A DNA stretch of 64,000 nucleotides from JACKHO01 sp041398745. GTDB taxonomy: Bacteria > Planctomycetota > Planctomycetia > Planctomycetales > Planctomycetaceae. The position numbers and the translations under genes are program-made. Below, piece by piece: positions 44,527-53,659 of the stretch; positions within the stretch are counted from its first letter, which is position 1; the number at the start of each line of letters is the position of its first letter. A model generated the notes under the pieces. It was not told where the DNA came from. It saw only the letters and a program-made list of their open reading frames with translations, and ran no database searches. Location of the stretch: contig JAWKUB010000010.1 of the NCBI GenBank assembly GCA_041398745.1, positions 62,001 through 126,000 of the forward strand, given 5' to 3'.

Positions 44527-45936
44527 TCACATATTCGTCTTCGCATCCATCGCGTCACCCAGGACTGACTGCAAGGCCGCGTTAAGTTCGGCGTCGTGGT
44601 CGTGGGTTTGGCAGTAGATGCGGAAAATGAGGAAACTGACTGGCAGGGCGCGGAACAGGTCGTCGTCATTCAGTACCTGAATGGTGTTGTTACCGGGATC
44701 AAACAAATGGTTCTGTCCCCCCGTCGGCAAATGGCCGCTGGGTCGGTGGTAGTGCTTGGCGACGTCAATATTCAGTGGGGTATCTCGGATATCTTCCGGC
44801 AGCCGACGGCGGACCCGTTCGAGGATGAGTTGCGGTTCGGAGAAAATGGTCATCCGTTCGGCGGCGGTGGTGTGGAAGTTGAGTGTTCTCTCGACCGCCA
44901 TTTTCCAACCGGCGCGGCGTGACAAGATTTTCTGCCAGCGTTCGCCGAGTTCTCGTCGCTCAGGATTTTCGTCGTCCGCCATACGCTGTACGTCGACCAG
45001 GAATGACGACTCGGTGAATCCCTGGTATGCCTGCAGGTGCTCCAACGGATTTCCTGGGAACAAATGGGCCATGGTTTCCGGGAAGAGTTCTTCCAGCGCA
45101 ATATCCAGTGCCCGGACGGTGCGATGAAAGTAAATCATGCGAAACATGTTGGCCCGTGTTTCGATGAACTGAATGAGCGTGGGCAATCCCCGGGCGTGAA
45201 TTGTGAGCCCCGACTTGGAAAAGAAGCTGTAGTGAATGAGTCGCGAAATGTCGAAGGCTTTGGTGTTGAAGCCCGTCATGTAGGCGTCGCGCAAGACGAA
45301 GTCCATGTTGTCGACGGTGTAGATTCCGCTGAACAGAGACCGCAACTGCCGCAACCATTCCGGCTGCCCCTCCGTCTCTGACTGATGCTTGGGACGCCGA
45401 ATGAGAAACGAAACCTGCCGGGGATCGAGTTCTTCGAGCGGCTGGAGCTTGCCGCTGGGATTCCGCCTTATGCCCCGAATGAGGTCGCCCAGTTCCTGTT
45501 CGATAATTTCGCCACCAATATCTTCGTGGGTAATGCCGAACTGGTCGAGGTACTGGTCGTCGAAGAAGTGGCCGAACGGGCCGTGGCCGACATCGTGCAA
45601 CAAGCCCGCGAGGCGGACCAGACTTTCCACGTAGGCCTTCGAAGGTACGTTTTGGCAGGCGGAGTTGAGTGAATCGTACCACTGGTCGATTACTCTCGAC
45701 GCCAAATGCATGACGCCGAGTACGTGCTGAAACCGCATGTGCTCAGCGGAAGGAAAGACCCACCAGGCCGTCTGCAACTGGTGAATATGTCGCAGTCGCT
45801 GGACCCAGGGGTGGTCGATAATGTCCTGCTCGGCAACTTCATTCTTTGTCCGCCCGTTACGTGACACGAACGGGATGTACCCGTGAATTGGGTCGTGGGC
45901 GAGACTCTCAAACTCGAAGTCCCTGGTCATGTTCAT
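44527..45936 (-). CDS. SAMHD1/dGTPase-type HD phosphohydrolase
   Basis: A 469-residue HD protein with the order seen in dNTP triphosphohydrolases: DPIHGYIPF near the start, then HMRFQHVLGVMHLASRV (His71), LAGLLHDVGHGPFGHFF (His114-Asp115) and the later Asp in IYTVDNMDFVLRDAYMTG. These match the YdhJ/SAMHD1 branch, which hydrolyses dNTPs to nucleosides and triphosphate; some relatives are antiviral. Length and the intact HD ligands suggest an active enzyme. No signal peptide. It stands upstream of the broken lipoprotein gene. Confidence 0.9.
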   Translation of the reverse strand: MNMTRDFEFESLAHDPIHGYIPFVSRNGRTKNEVAEQDIIDHPWVQRLRHIHQLQTAWWVFPSAEHMRFQHVLGVMHLASRVIDQWYDSLNSACQNVPSKAYVESLVRLAGLLHDVGHGPFGHFFDDQYLDQFGITHEDIGGEIIEQELGDLIRGIRRNPSGKLQPLEELDPRQVSFLIRRPKHQSETEGQPEWLRQLRSLFSGIYTVDNMDFVLRDAYMTGFNTKAFDISRLIHYSFFSKSGLTIHARGLPTLIQFIETRANMFRMIYFHRTVRALDIALEELFPETMAHLFPGNPLEHLQAYQGFTESSFLVDVQRMADDENPERRELGERWQKILSRRAGWKMAVERTLNFHTTAAERMTIFSEPQLILERVRRRLPEDIRDTPLNIDVAKHYHRPSGHLPTGGQNHLFDPGNNTIQVLNDDDLFRALPVSFLIFRIYCQTHDHDAELNAALQSVLGDAMDAKTNM

Positions 45937-46067
45937 CCTCTGGAATAGAACCGCGGCAGCTACAAAGCGGCATGGTAACCAGTCGCTACCATCAGGACGA
46001 GACGACTCTGAAAGAACGGCAAGTGCCTTGTTGATTCAGCAGGAAAAGCGGGATGAACATCCAGAAA

Positions 46068-46092
46068 CACAGACAGGAATGACTGTGCCACC
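46068..46092 (+). repeat. REP-like hairpin repeat (copy 6)
   Basis: CACAGACAGGAATGACTGTG plus CCACC; one base of the right arm differs. It begins 13 bp beyond the stop of the CbiX-like gene, in the same orientation relative to that gene as copies 1, 2, 4 and 5 to theirs. Confidence 0.8.
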
Positions 46093-46104
46093 ACGCATCA
46101 GCAA

Positions 46105-46482
46105 TCAGTCGCCCGGAACTTCGTCAGCACGCACGAGCAAAGCATCCACGACGTAAGGATGCAGTCCCAGCGGAGGGCAAACCACGAACTTCACGCCAGG
46201 ATACTTTTCCGTGAACTGACCACAGTAACGCTCCAGGTCTTCCGCGACGTGCCGTCCGGGTGACAAGAAAAACGGCACCATTCGCACCTCGGAGACGCCT
46301 TCATGTGCCACGCAATTGACTGCCCCGTCTGGAATAGACGGCGGAGCGAGTTCCAGGTAAGCAATTTCAACGATGTCCCCCGGTCGCCGCTGACGCACCA
46401 ACTCGGCGAGCTTCACGAGTTCGTCGTTCGCCTCCTGACGGCGGCTTCCGTGTGCGATGAGGAGCAGGGCGAGTTGGGACAT
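46105..46482 (-). CDS. CbiX-like sirohydrochlorin chelatase
   Basis: A 125-residue protein of the short, single-domain CbiX type. LLLIAHGSRRQEANDEL carries the metal-binding His of the chelatase active site, and VRMVPFFLSPGRHVAEDL carries the second conserved His. Such enzymes insert Co2+ (cobalamin path), Ni2+ or Fe2+ (siroheme path) into sirohydrochlorin; which metal cannot be told from sequence. No other tetrapyrrole gene is near. Confidence 0.88.
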   Translation of the reverse strand: MSQLALLLIAHGSRRQEANDELVKLAELVRQRRPGDIVEIAYLELAPPSIPDGAVNCVAHEGVSEVRMVPFFLSPGRHVAEDLERYCGQFTEKYPGVKFVVCPPLGLHPYVVDALLVRADEVPGD

Positions 46483-46564
46483 AGATGGGGGGAGTTAGGA
46501 GTTAGAAGAATGCATCAACAGACGCCGGGGGCATCGGATTAACGGTGACAGGCTATCGGGCCCT

Positions 46565-46736
46565 TTCACCCTCCCGTCGGCGAAGCCGAAAATGGGAGGG
46601 TCGAATCGAGTTTACGAGATTCGGGGAGGGCAATTCGCGTGTTCACGTAGGTTCTTGACTTAGAGGCAGTTCCGTGTCCACCTTGCATTCGCCCCTCCCC
46701 TCGCTCCGCTCGACCCTCCCCGGCGGGGAGGGTGAA
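46565..46736 (+). repeat. Dispersed 140-170 bp structured repeat (copy A)
   Basis: Begins TTCACCCTCCC and ends GGGGAGGGTGAATT, so the ends are inverted repeats. Inside are GGGAGGGTCGAATCGAGTTT, ACGAGATTCGGGGAGGGC and CCCCTCCCCTCGCTCCGCTC. The reverse complement of 54274-54412 aligns with it from end to end. The rest of the 46483-46919 gap has no gene. Confidence 0.8.
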
Positions 46737-46919
46737 TTCCGATACCTCATGCGATTGTCGAGAGCTGCCCAAATGACTGAGCGAGATGAATCGCCACCAT
46801 CTACCGGATGCATCATCAGATGCCGGGATTGCCATCTGCTCAACCATTTCAACAGTGGCTTTGCCACACTCAACCATCTCACCCCAATGAACTCAACTAC
46901 GTCCGAAACGAATTGGCGC

Positions 46920-48905
46920 CTACTCCTGTTCCAGTTGCCAGTTGGAATTGAAGAATCCCGCCCAGACGGTTTCTTCACTGTATCCATCTTTGGTGCGGTC
47001 GAACTTGATGACGGCGATGTCACCCAGCTTCGGGAACAGCCATGCATTGGACGCCTTGAAGTCAGACTCGTGCATGGACATTCCCGAGTTGATAACGACG
47101 TACTTTTCCGGATTCAGTGGGTTAGGATAAATCATCGCCACAGTGTGCGTGTTGGGATCGTAGGACTTGCCGGCAACTTTCAACTCCGTTTTTGTCCATT
47201 CAATGGGGAGTTTTTCGATAACAGCCGCAATCTGGCTGTTCGAACCGGGGTCGCCGAACAGGACGAGATTGTGTTGGGCGATGTCCTCAGCCGTGACGTC
47301 TGAATCCATTTTCACCCGAGGCTGGCCGCGCATCCACTTGTCGAATTCATCCAAATGCCGTCGTTCGGTCCAGTCTGCGTATCCTTGCAATTCCCGGGAC
47401 CATGGTGAGTCAATTCCTGCCACAACGAGGAACGACTCCATGAATGCGTCGTCGATGGGGCCCTGCAAATTGTGGCGTTTGTGCAACTCGGGGTTTTTCA
47501 CGAACTCCAATGATTCCTCATAGTCCAGCACGCGCCAGCCAGACTCGTCGTTGACGAAGTACACCTCGACCAAATTGGCATCGGCGGCGGAATTGAGGTC
47601 GACGACTTCGGAACCATTCACCTGCACGCGGTCGGCGACGCCGCGATCAACCGAAAGAGCCATCACATTCTCTGATGTCACCTGCAGGATGCCGTCATCA
47701 TCCACTTTCGAAGTGACGACCGAACGCTCTCCGCTGTTTTCCTGCTCGTGGATAATGAGCCAGCCGCACTTGTTGTACTTCAGCGTGTACGTCTCAAACT
47801 GTAATTCCGCGCGACCGCGTACCGATGGCGTACCCTTCTTCGCATGTTCCGCATGGAAAGCCATGAACTGCTTCAGGCTCTCGGGATCGAATTTATGCCC
47901 CATTTTCGGACCGACAATTACCTTGAGCGGCACCTCCAACTCTTTGGCGCGAGCCTGCATGGTTTGTGCAGCCAGCAATTGAGGATCGACTTCCCCTCCG
48001 TAACCGACGGTCGGAACATCTGCGAGGTTCAGCGCGTAATCGACGGCGTCATAGATGTGGAGTGCCTTGTGCTGGTACGGCGGCAACTGCTCCGTCTTCT
48101 TCTGGTACTTGTAGAAGTCCACAAAGCCGGCACCAGCTCCCGCGGAACTCCAGCGGTCGGGATGATGTACCGCCAAGTGCCATGCACCCGCTCCGCCCAT
48201 CGAGAATCCCCACAGGGTGATGCGGCGTTCGTCGATTTTGTACCGGGAGGTCACCGCGGCCAGGGCTTCGAAGACATCGGTCTCGCCAGCCCAGCGGTAG
48301 GCGTTGTTGGTCCGTCCGAAAACGTCCAGTTGAATCCAGTCCGCTTCTTTCGCGGCGGGCTTGCCTTCATGTGAGGCGAAGAAGCTCACTTCGCTGAGTG
48401 TGCCGTTACGTCCATGCAGTACCACATGAAGTGGCCAACGTTTTCCGGCCTTCGGGTTGTATCCTTCCGGCAACGACACGGCGTAGGGTTGCAGAGAATC
48501 ATCAACACGAGACCGATAAGCCAGCACGTGCCGCCCGGGAGTCGTGCCCCAGGTCACCTTATTGTCTTTGACGCCGTTGACTCGTTCGAATCCGAGCGAG
48601 AGGACCTTGTCTGCATCTTTGACGTGGTTCGGCTTGTAGAATTCAGCATGCCGCAACACCCGTTCGACGGCCGTCGCACACATCGCAGCGTCCAGAAACG
48701 CGGGGCTGTTCTGCTCGCCAAGTTCCTTGACCTGCTGTTGCAGCCGCTCCAGTTTGCTTTGAAGTTGCTGCCCTTCCTTTTCAGGAGGAGCCTGAGCAAA
48801 TGCTAGTTGCTCAGAGGCAACCACTCCGACGATGAGACTGAGAACTGTCTTCCAGACGGCATTTGCGAAAACGAAACGTGAGTGCTGCACAAGGTGTCTC
48901 CACAC
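46920..48905 (-). CDS. Exported alpha/beta-hydrolase (peptidase/esterase-like)
   Basis: A 661-residue protein with an N-terminal signal (about 15-38) and a short coiled coil, then an alpha/beta-hydrolase domain: LHVVLHGRNG (oxyanion region), ITLWGFSMGGAGAWHLAVHHPD (nucleophile Ser235) and GPKMGHKFD with the probable catalytic His. The C-terminal 300 residues are another domain, with IAQHNLVLFGDPGSNSQIAAV, typical of planctomycete prolyl-oligopeptidase-like proteins. It should act in the periplasm on peptides or esters; substrate unknown. Confidence 0.85.
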   Translation of the reverse strand: MWRHLVQHSRFVFANAVWKTVLSLIVGVVASEQLAFAQAPPEKEGQQLQSKLERLQQQVKELGEQNSPAFLDAAMCATAVERVLRHAEFYKPNHVKDADKVLSLGFERVNGVKDNKVTWGTTPGRHVLAYRSRVDDSLQPYAVSLPEGYNPKAGKRWPLHVVLHGRNGTLSEVSFFASHEGKPAAKEADWIQLDVFGRTNNAYRWAGETDVFEALAAVTSRYKIDERRITLWGFSMGGAGAWHLAVHHPDRWSSAGAGAGFVDFYKYQKKTEQLPPYQHKALHIYDAVDYALNLADVPTVGYGGEVDPQLLAAQTMQARAKELEVPLKVIVGPKMGHKFDPESLKQFMAFHAEHAKKGTPSVRGRAELQFETYTLKYNKCGWLIIHEQENSGERSVVTSKVDDDGILQVTSENVMALSVDRGVADRVQVNGSEVVDLNSAADANLVEVYFVNDESGWRVLDYEESLEFVKNPELHKRHNLQGPIDDAFMESFLVVAGIDSPWSRELQGYADWTERRHLDEFDKWMRGQPRVKMDSDVTAEDIAQHNLVLFGDPGSNSQIAAVIEKLPIEWTKTELKVAGKSYDPNTHTVAMIYPNPLNPEKYVVINSGMSMHESDFKASNAWLFPKLGDIAVIKFDRTKDGYSEETVWAGFFNSNWQLEQE

Positions 48906-48968
48906 AGGCCAAATTGAACAACTGTGTGGAGACTATAATCTGCGACGGCCAGGCAATCCATGCAGGAC

Positions 48969-50948
48969 TCAGTCCTCCGTCGACCCTGAGGACTTCGGAA
49001 GGGCTTTCTGAAACAGGTCCAATTCGGTCCGGAGTAGTTCGATTTTGATCTCGATTTCCCGACTACCCTGCTGCGCCTCTAAGAGTTGAGTGGAAGAAAA
49101 ATATCCTTTCTTAACCATTTCAGCGTCATGCTTCAGCTTTTCATTTGAAACAGCCCACTCTTCCGTGAGGCGATCCAATTGTAGTTTGTAGAGCTTTACC
49201 TGCGTTGCGTACTCCTCGTTCAGGAAGTCGAGTGCGGCCTGTTCCTGTGCAAGTCGTGATGTCATTGCATCTAACTGAGTTTTTCCGAACGAGGAAACTT
49301 TCGGATCATTCGACTCGGCATCCTGCTTCAACCTCGCGATATGTATTTCAAGTTCCTGAATGCGGCTGAGTTGTGACACATATCGCGACCGAAACGAGCT
49401 GGCGGAACTTGTACTTTCGGCTGATGGTTGCTGCTGACGAGGAACCATCTCGGCTGATGCGGGGCGGTTGTTCGCAGGTGTGGCGGCCACGGGCACTCTT
49501 GCGACGTAGGAATGCGACTCGGCAGGTCGCGCTGGAAAAACGACGACGCCATCGACCTTAATGGGGCTGCCGAGCGTATTACTCCCGGATGGAACCTGTT
49601 GTGTCAGTTGCACACCAGGCGCGACCGTCCATTTGAGGTTCGGGTCGAGCAGTTCTTCGACACGATGTTCAATGATTTGATCAGCCAGGGCGTCTCGATT
49701 GGCAATGGACTGTTGAATGGTCTCCAGCCGCCGGGCGTATTCCACCAACTCCGCGCGGTGCAGCGACTGACGAATCGTAAACGCCTGCCGCACAGCCGAC
49801 CGCAATTCACGTGTCAGTCTGTTGATTTCGTTCGTTTGCGAGCCACCTGCATTCTTCAACTTTTGGATTTGCATCGCCAGTTGTTGGGCGTGACTTTCGA
49901 AACTGTTGAACCGCTGTTGAAGCTCACGCTTGTTGTCGGGGCTGCCGACCTGGATGGACAAAGTGAAGCTCTCGTATTCATCTTCGTCGCCCACGGTTTG
50001 CCCGAGTCCAATTGTCGTTTTTCTCGCAGTCGGGGAACCTTCGATCTTCTCAAGTACTTTCTCAATGACCTGTTGCGTCTGTTCGGTTCCACGCACAATG
50101 ACGGCATTCATCCGCTCGTCCGACTGAATGGCCATTGCACTGTCGGGGTACAACGATTTCAGAGTTTGAACAACAGATTCCGCATTGACATGTTGAAGCA
50201 TGTACCTTCTGACGATCTCTTGCGGGCGTACCTCTTCGCCAGCCCCATCATCTCCACTCCATGATCCAGAGTCCCTCGTGCTATGCACTGGAATGTTGAG
50301 GCTCCCGACCTGGACCTCGCACTGGAAATCCTTCTGTTTTAGAAGGACGCCTTTGAGTTGTTCGACCTCGCCATAGGAGACGCTCTCCGGCAACTCTGCC
50401 TTAATGGTGTTCCTGCCGTCGGTCGATGCGCCCAGTGCGAAGCGGCCAAAGCCAAAGGACTTCAATTGATTGATCAACGCTACGAGGACTGTGTGATTCA
50501 ATTCCGGCCGCGCTTTGATAACCACGGTCGCTTCTTGTATTGGAGTTGATGTGGCACCTTCCTCGGACTTGGTTTCGTCGAGAGAGGACTTTATTTTCTC
50601 AACGAATTCTGAGCGTGTTCCCGAAGTAACAATCGTGTTTGACTCAGGATCGAACTCCAGCAGAATTGTTTCGCGCGGTGCAGAAGCCCTGGCTGGATTA
50701 TGCGCCGCTTCTGCGGGCCTTGGTTCAGGTATTGGAGTACCGACATCTGGCGGAGCTTCCGCTGCGGGAAAATCTGGTGGCAACACGGGGCTTGGGGCAA
50801 TGGGGGCAGGGACGAAGTCGGATTCAGCAGCCACTGCTTCGGGGAGCGGCTGTGGTGTTGGATCATCTGGTTGCTGCGCGAGCAATGTGGCGGTTAAGGC
50901 AACTGCCCCTGCCAGCAAGGCCATGCGTCTCATGGTGACGACGTTCAT
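48969..50948 (-). CDS. Exported protein with secretin-N-like domain and coiled coil
   Basis: A 659-residue protein; start at 50948 follows AGGAG and gives MNVVTMRRMALLAGAVALTATLLA, a signal peptide. After a Pro/Ala-rich stretch and possible FecR/ring-type domain, VRRYMLQHVNAESVVQTLKSLYPDSAMAIQSDERMNAVIVRGT matches the secretin N1/NolW-type repeat (quoted in parts of the 280-340 region). The C-terminal half (370-659) is mostly coiled coil, with no secretin pore domain. It lies 43 bp after the kinase gene, as third member of a sigma/kinase operon, and so is a probable target of that signalling path. Confidence 0.75.
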   Translation of the reverse strand: MNVVTMRRMALLAGAVALTATLLAQQPDDPTPQPLPEAVAAESDFVPAPIAPSPVLPPDFPAAEAPPDVGTPIPEPRPAEAAHNPARASAPRETILLEFDPESNTIVTSGTRSEFVEKIKSSLDETKSEEGATSTPIQEATVVIKARPELNHTVLVALINQLKSFGFGRFALGASTDGRNTIKAELPESVSYGEVEQLKGVLLKQKDFQCEVQVGSLNIPVHSTRDSGSWSGDDGAGEEVRPQEIVRRYMLQHVNAESVVQTLKSLYPDSAMAIQSDERMNAVIVRGTEQTQQVIEKVLEKIEGSPTARKTTIGLGQTVGDEDEYESFTLSIQVGSPDNKRELQQRFNSFESHAQQLAMQIQKLKNAGGSQTNEINRLTRELRSAVRQAFTIRQSLHRAELVEYARRLETIQQSIANRDALADQIIEHRVEELLDPNLKWTVAPGVQLTQQVPSGSNTLGSPIKVDGVVVFPARPAESHSYVARVPVAATPANNRPASAEMVPRQQQPSAESTSSASSFRSRYVSQLSRIQELEIHIARLKQDAESNDPKVSSFGKTQLDAMTSRLAQEQAALDFLNEEYATQVKLYKLQLDRLTEEWAVSNEKLKHDAEMVKKGYFSSTQLLEAQQGSREIEIKIELLRTELDLFQKALPKSSGSTED

Positions 50949-50991
50949 TTCATTTCTCCTGGCTGAAAAGTAACAACGAGACAGTGCAAAC

Positions 50992-52446
50992 TTATGGTGA
51001 CGGCGATCCCTCGGGAGGACTGGCCCACAGAACATCAAACTGTGACTCAAACGGTTCGAATTGCTGCTCGAATTCTTGAATATCCTGTGCCGTGGCGTCC
51101 CAGTCCAATGGGGTGGGAGCAGCCGGGCTCACATTTTGCGGTGGATTGTTGTCGGTCGTCCCAACTCCGTCGGGGCCGGGATAAACAAGCATCCCCAGGA
51201 ATACGAGGAGCAGCAACAACGTCGATGCGATGAATGTGACCATTCGGATTATGGAGATGCGTCCACCTCGTGGCTGGCAGACTTGCGGCAACTCCACGCG
51301 ATTCGGTTGCTGCACATGCGCGAGACACGCGCGGAGCACCTGGGCGACTTCATCTGCCGACTGGAAACGGTCGCCGGGGGCTTTGGCATGCAGTCGCGAG
51401 ATGATTCCTTCCAGCCACACCGGCACATCGGGATTAATTTCACGCAGCGGGCGGGGCTCGCTGTCGGTAATGCGACGCAGAATTCCGTAACTCGTCTCGG
51501 CTCGAAACGGTGGACGTCCGGCACAGGCGGTGTACAGCACGCTGCCGAGGCTGAACAAATCACTTCGGGTGTCGACGGCATCGCCCCGGGCCTGTTCGGG
51601 TGACATATACTGTGGCGTGCCGGGATGAAATCCTGTGTGTGTGAGGCTGGCATCATCACTGGCTCTTGCGAGACCAAAGTCGGAAAGCAGGGTGCGATCG
51701 ACACCCTGTTCCAGCAAAATATTTGAAGGTTTCACATCGCGGTGCACCAGCCCCTGGGCATGGGCCGCAGCCAAACCGGAGGCCGCCTGGGCACCAATCC
51801 GGAGAACTTCCGCCAGACTGAGGTTCCCTTCTCGATCGAGTCGCTGCTGCAATGATTCTCCAGACACAAACTGCATGACCAGAAACGGTGATTCTCCATC
51901 AGTCTCGACGTTATGGATGGCCACGACATGCTCATGGACCACAGCAGCCGCCGCACGGGCTTCGCGGGCGAACCGCTTCCTGGCTGCGCCGCTTCCCGAT
52001 AGAAACGGTGCCAGAACTTTGATGGCGACGGGTCGGTTGAGTTCCCCATCGAAGCCTTTGAAGACCACTCCCATTCCGCCGACACCAAGGAGTCGTTCGA
52101 CATCGTACCGACCAATCCGACCGAGTAATTCGGGATGCGATGGCGGACCGAGGACCTGACGAATCATTGAGTGTGACCATGTCGAGGGGCGAGCCACTGT
52201 GGCGTAATGTCCCCACGACCTGGACCACTCCTTTTCCGTGTCGCCCATCTTCTCGGCAGGTAGCGTGCTGAGGATGTCGCGGGCTTCGTTCCACTGCTCA
52301 GCCTCGGCTGCCATGTCGTGCAATCGTGACTGACATTCCGCGCATGCGGCGATGTGTACAAGGACCGAGTCTTCGACGTTCGAATCAATTTCATCAGCCA
52401 GCAGTTTGTGCAACTCGGCCTGATTGCAAGGTGAGGGGGCGGTCAT
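50992..52446 (-). CDS. Ser/Thr kinase with N-terminal zinc anti-sigma motif
   Basis: A 484-residue protein. The N-terminus has HIAACAEC (His31, Cys35, Cys38), the HxxxCxxC motif of zinc anti-sigma domains. A Hanks-type kinase follows (113-372): LLGVGGMGVVFKG, Lys143, HRDVKPSN (235-242), DFG (256-258) and GTPQYMSPEQ are intact. One membrane helix (about 399-421) precedes a short C-terminal tail of about 60 residues, on the outer side if the kinase is cytoplasmic. Its start overlaps the end of the upstream ECF sigma gene by 4 bp, so it very likely controls that sigma factor. Confidence 0.9.
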   Translation of the reverse strand: MTAPSPCNQAELHKLLADEIDSNVEDSVLVHIAACAECQSRLHDMAAEAEQWNEARDILSTLPAEKMGDTEKEWSRSWGHYATVARPSTWSHSMIRQVLGPPSHPELLGRIGRYDVERLLGVGGMGVVFKGFDGELNRPVAIKVLAPFLSGSGAARKRFAREARAAAAVVHEHVVAIHNVETDGESPFLVMQFVSGESLQQRLDREGNLSLAEVLRIGAQAASGLAAAHAQGLVHRDVKPSNILLEQGVDRTLLSDFGLARASDDASLTHTGFHPGTPQYMSPEQARGDAVDTRSDLFSLGSVLYTACAGRPPFRAETSYGILRRITDSEPRPLREINPDVPVWLEGIISRLHAKAPGDRFQSADEVAQVLRACLAHVQQPNRVELPQVCQPRGGRISIIRMVTFIASTLLLLLVFLGMLVYPGPDGVGTTDNNPPQNVSPAAPTPLDWDATAQDIQEFEQQFEPFESQFDVLWASPPEGSPSP

Positions 52447-53036
52447 TGTTGCTCCTCGAATTGCTGTACCACTTCTCGTAACCGTGCCATCACTCGACTA
52501 CGTCCAATGTAAATCGAACCCACATTCACCCGCAGTTGCTTCGCGACGTCGGCAATTTCGCGTCCTTCCACCTGGGTCAGCCAGAAGGCCTGCCAGGTCG
52601 TTTCCAGGACATCGGCCTGCACCTTGCGGGCCGCCCAACGGAAGACTTCTCGCCGATATTCCAAGTCGAGCTGCGCCGAAAGTTCCTCAGAGGGGGCCAC
52701 CGCATTCTGCAAGACGTCATTCTGTCCCGTAGCCAGTGAATTATGCTGTCGCCGCGTCAGGAAATTGAGGGACGCGTTCCGGGCAATGCGAAACAGCCAG
52801 GCTCGAAAACTGCCTCTGTCCTGCCGACTCAGCCAACGGGAAATGGAACCGGATACACTGGTAAAGACTTCCTGCATGAGGTCGTCAGCATCGGCGGGTT
52901 GCATGCCCAGGTTCCGGGCCAGCCGGATGACCGCCGGCCCGTACACCGACACAAACTCATCCCACGCCGCCATGTCCTCGGCATTTGGCAATCGTAACAG
53001 CAGACTGGCACGAGTGTCGGGAAGAGAAGGGCTCAT
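52443..53036 (-). CDS. ECF-type RNA polymerase sigma factor
   Basis: A 197-residue ECF sigma factor. Region 2 has WDEFVSVYGPAVIRLARNLG and QPADADDLMQEVFTSVSGSI; region 4 has TWQAFWLTQVEGREIADVAK followed by LRVNVGSIYIGRSRVMARLR, an intact helix-turn-helix. It directs transcription of a regulon, perhaps including its own operon. The next gene, overlapping by 4 bp, encodes a membrane kinase with a zinc anti-sigma motif, so activity is probably set by that partner. Confidence 0.93.
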   Translation of the reverse strand: MSPSLPDTRASLLLRLPNAEDMAAWDEFVSVYGPAVIRLARNLGMQPADADDLMQEVFTSVSGSISRWLSRQDRGSFRAWLFRIARNASLNFLTRRQHNSLATGQNDVLQNAVAPSEELSAQLDLEYRREVFRWAARKVQADVLETTWQAFWLTQVEGREIADVAKQLRVNVGSIYIGRSRVMARLREVVQQFEEQQ

Positions 53037-53294
53037 GGGACGTCAGTGCCAAGTCGGATTCTGAAGGGCGTCTACCTGTAAGACACACCAGCAGAACATT
53101 TCTTACACAAAGAATGCAAGAATTGCGCGGAATTGGCCAGATTGGACTCCGCACTGGCGGAACTTGAGTGAACGTTAGGCGTCACGTCGACAACGCTTCT
53201 CGGTGATTTAACGTCGACCAATTCCAAACAAGCGTCGGATGAACATGATACCTCAGGACACGCTGGCCCCACCGATGACGAAGCGAAGCAGACC

Positions 53295-53648
53295 TCAGCC
53301 CCCAATGCAGATGAGAAAGAGGAGAATGACGTATCGCAGGATGATGAGGATGATTGAGACGAGAAACATGCGCGAGACAATGTATCCCAGATTGATCTCG
53401 CTGTCCTTGTGCTTTGCCGACCTCACAATGCGGTGAGCCTCATTGTGGGTCAATTTGTAGCGTTGGACGAGGAATCTTTCGACTTCTCTTACTGGTTTGC
53501 CCTGGCCAAGCATGATCGACGCAGCTTCCTTGCACTGTGTGAGATCAATGTCGTCACTGAGTGACGGGCCGGGAGTCTGGCAGGCTGGACAGGCATGGAG
53601 CATATGTGAGTACGAAATTCGACATTTCGGACATTGAATCAATGACAT
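53295..53648 (-). CDS. Small zinc-ribbon membrane protein
   Basis: A 117-residue protein. Two CxxC pairs near the start (CPKCRISYSHMLHACPAC) form a zinc ribbon; a middle helical part (ASIMLGQGKPVREVERFLVQ, then TKNEAHRIV-like TLTHNEAHRIV) follows, and a single C-terminal membrane helix (FLVSIILIILRYVILLFLIC) anchors it. The function is unknown; such proteins often bind other proteins at the membrane. It starts 12 bp after the stop of the DUF151 gene and may be cotranscribed with it. Confidence 0.75.
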   Translation of the reverse strand: MSLIQCPKCRISYSHMLHACPACQTPGPSLSDDIDLTQCKEAASIMLGQGKPVREVERFLVQRYKLTHNEAHRIVRSAKHKDSEINLGYIVSRMFLVSIILIILRYVILLFLICIGG

Positions 53649-53659
53649 TGTGAGGGCCC

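Noticed and set aside
46566..46877. 103-codon minus-strand frame between the CbiX-like gene and the hydrolase
   Set aside because: Most of it is read through the dispersed structured repeat, so the frame is probably accidental.
53072..53380. 102-codon Ser-rich minus-strand frame upstream of the zinc-ribbon gene
   Set aside because: Low-complexity Ser/Ala composition and overlap with the end of the zinc-ribbon gene in another frame.
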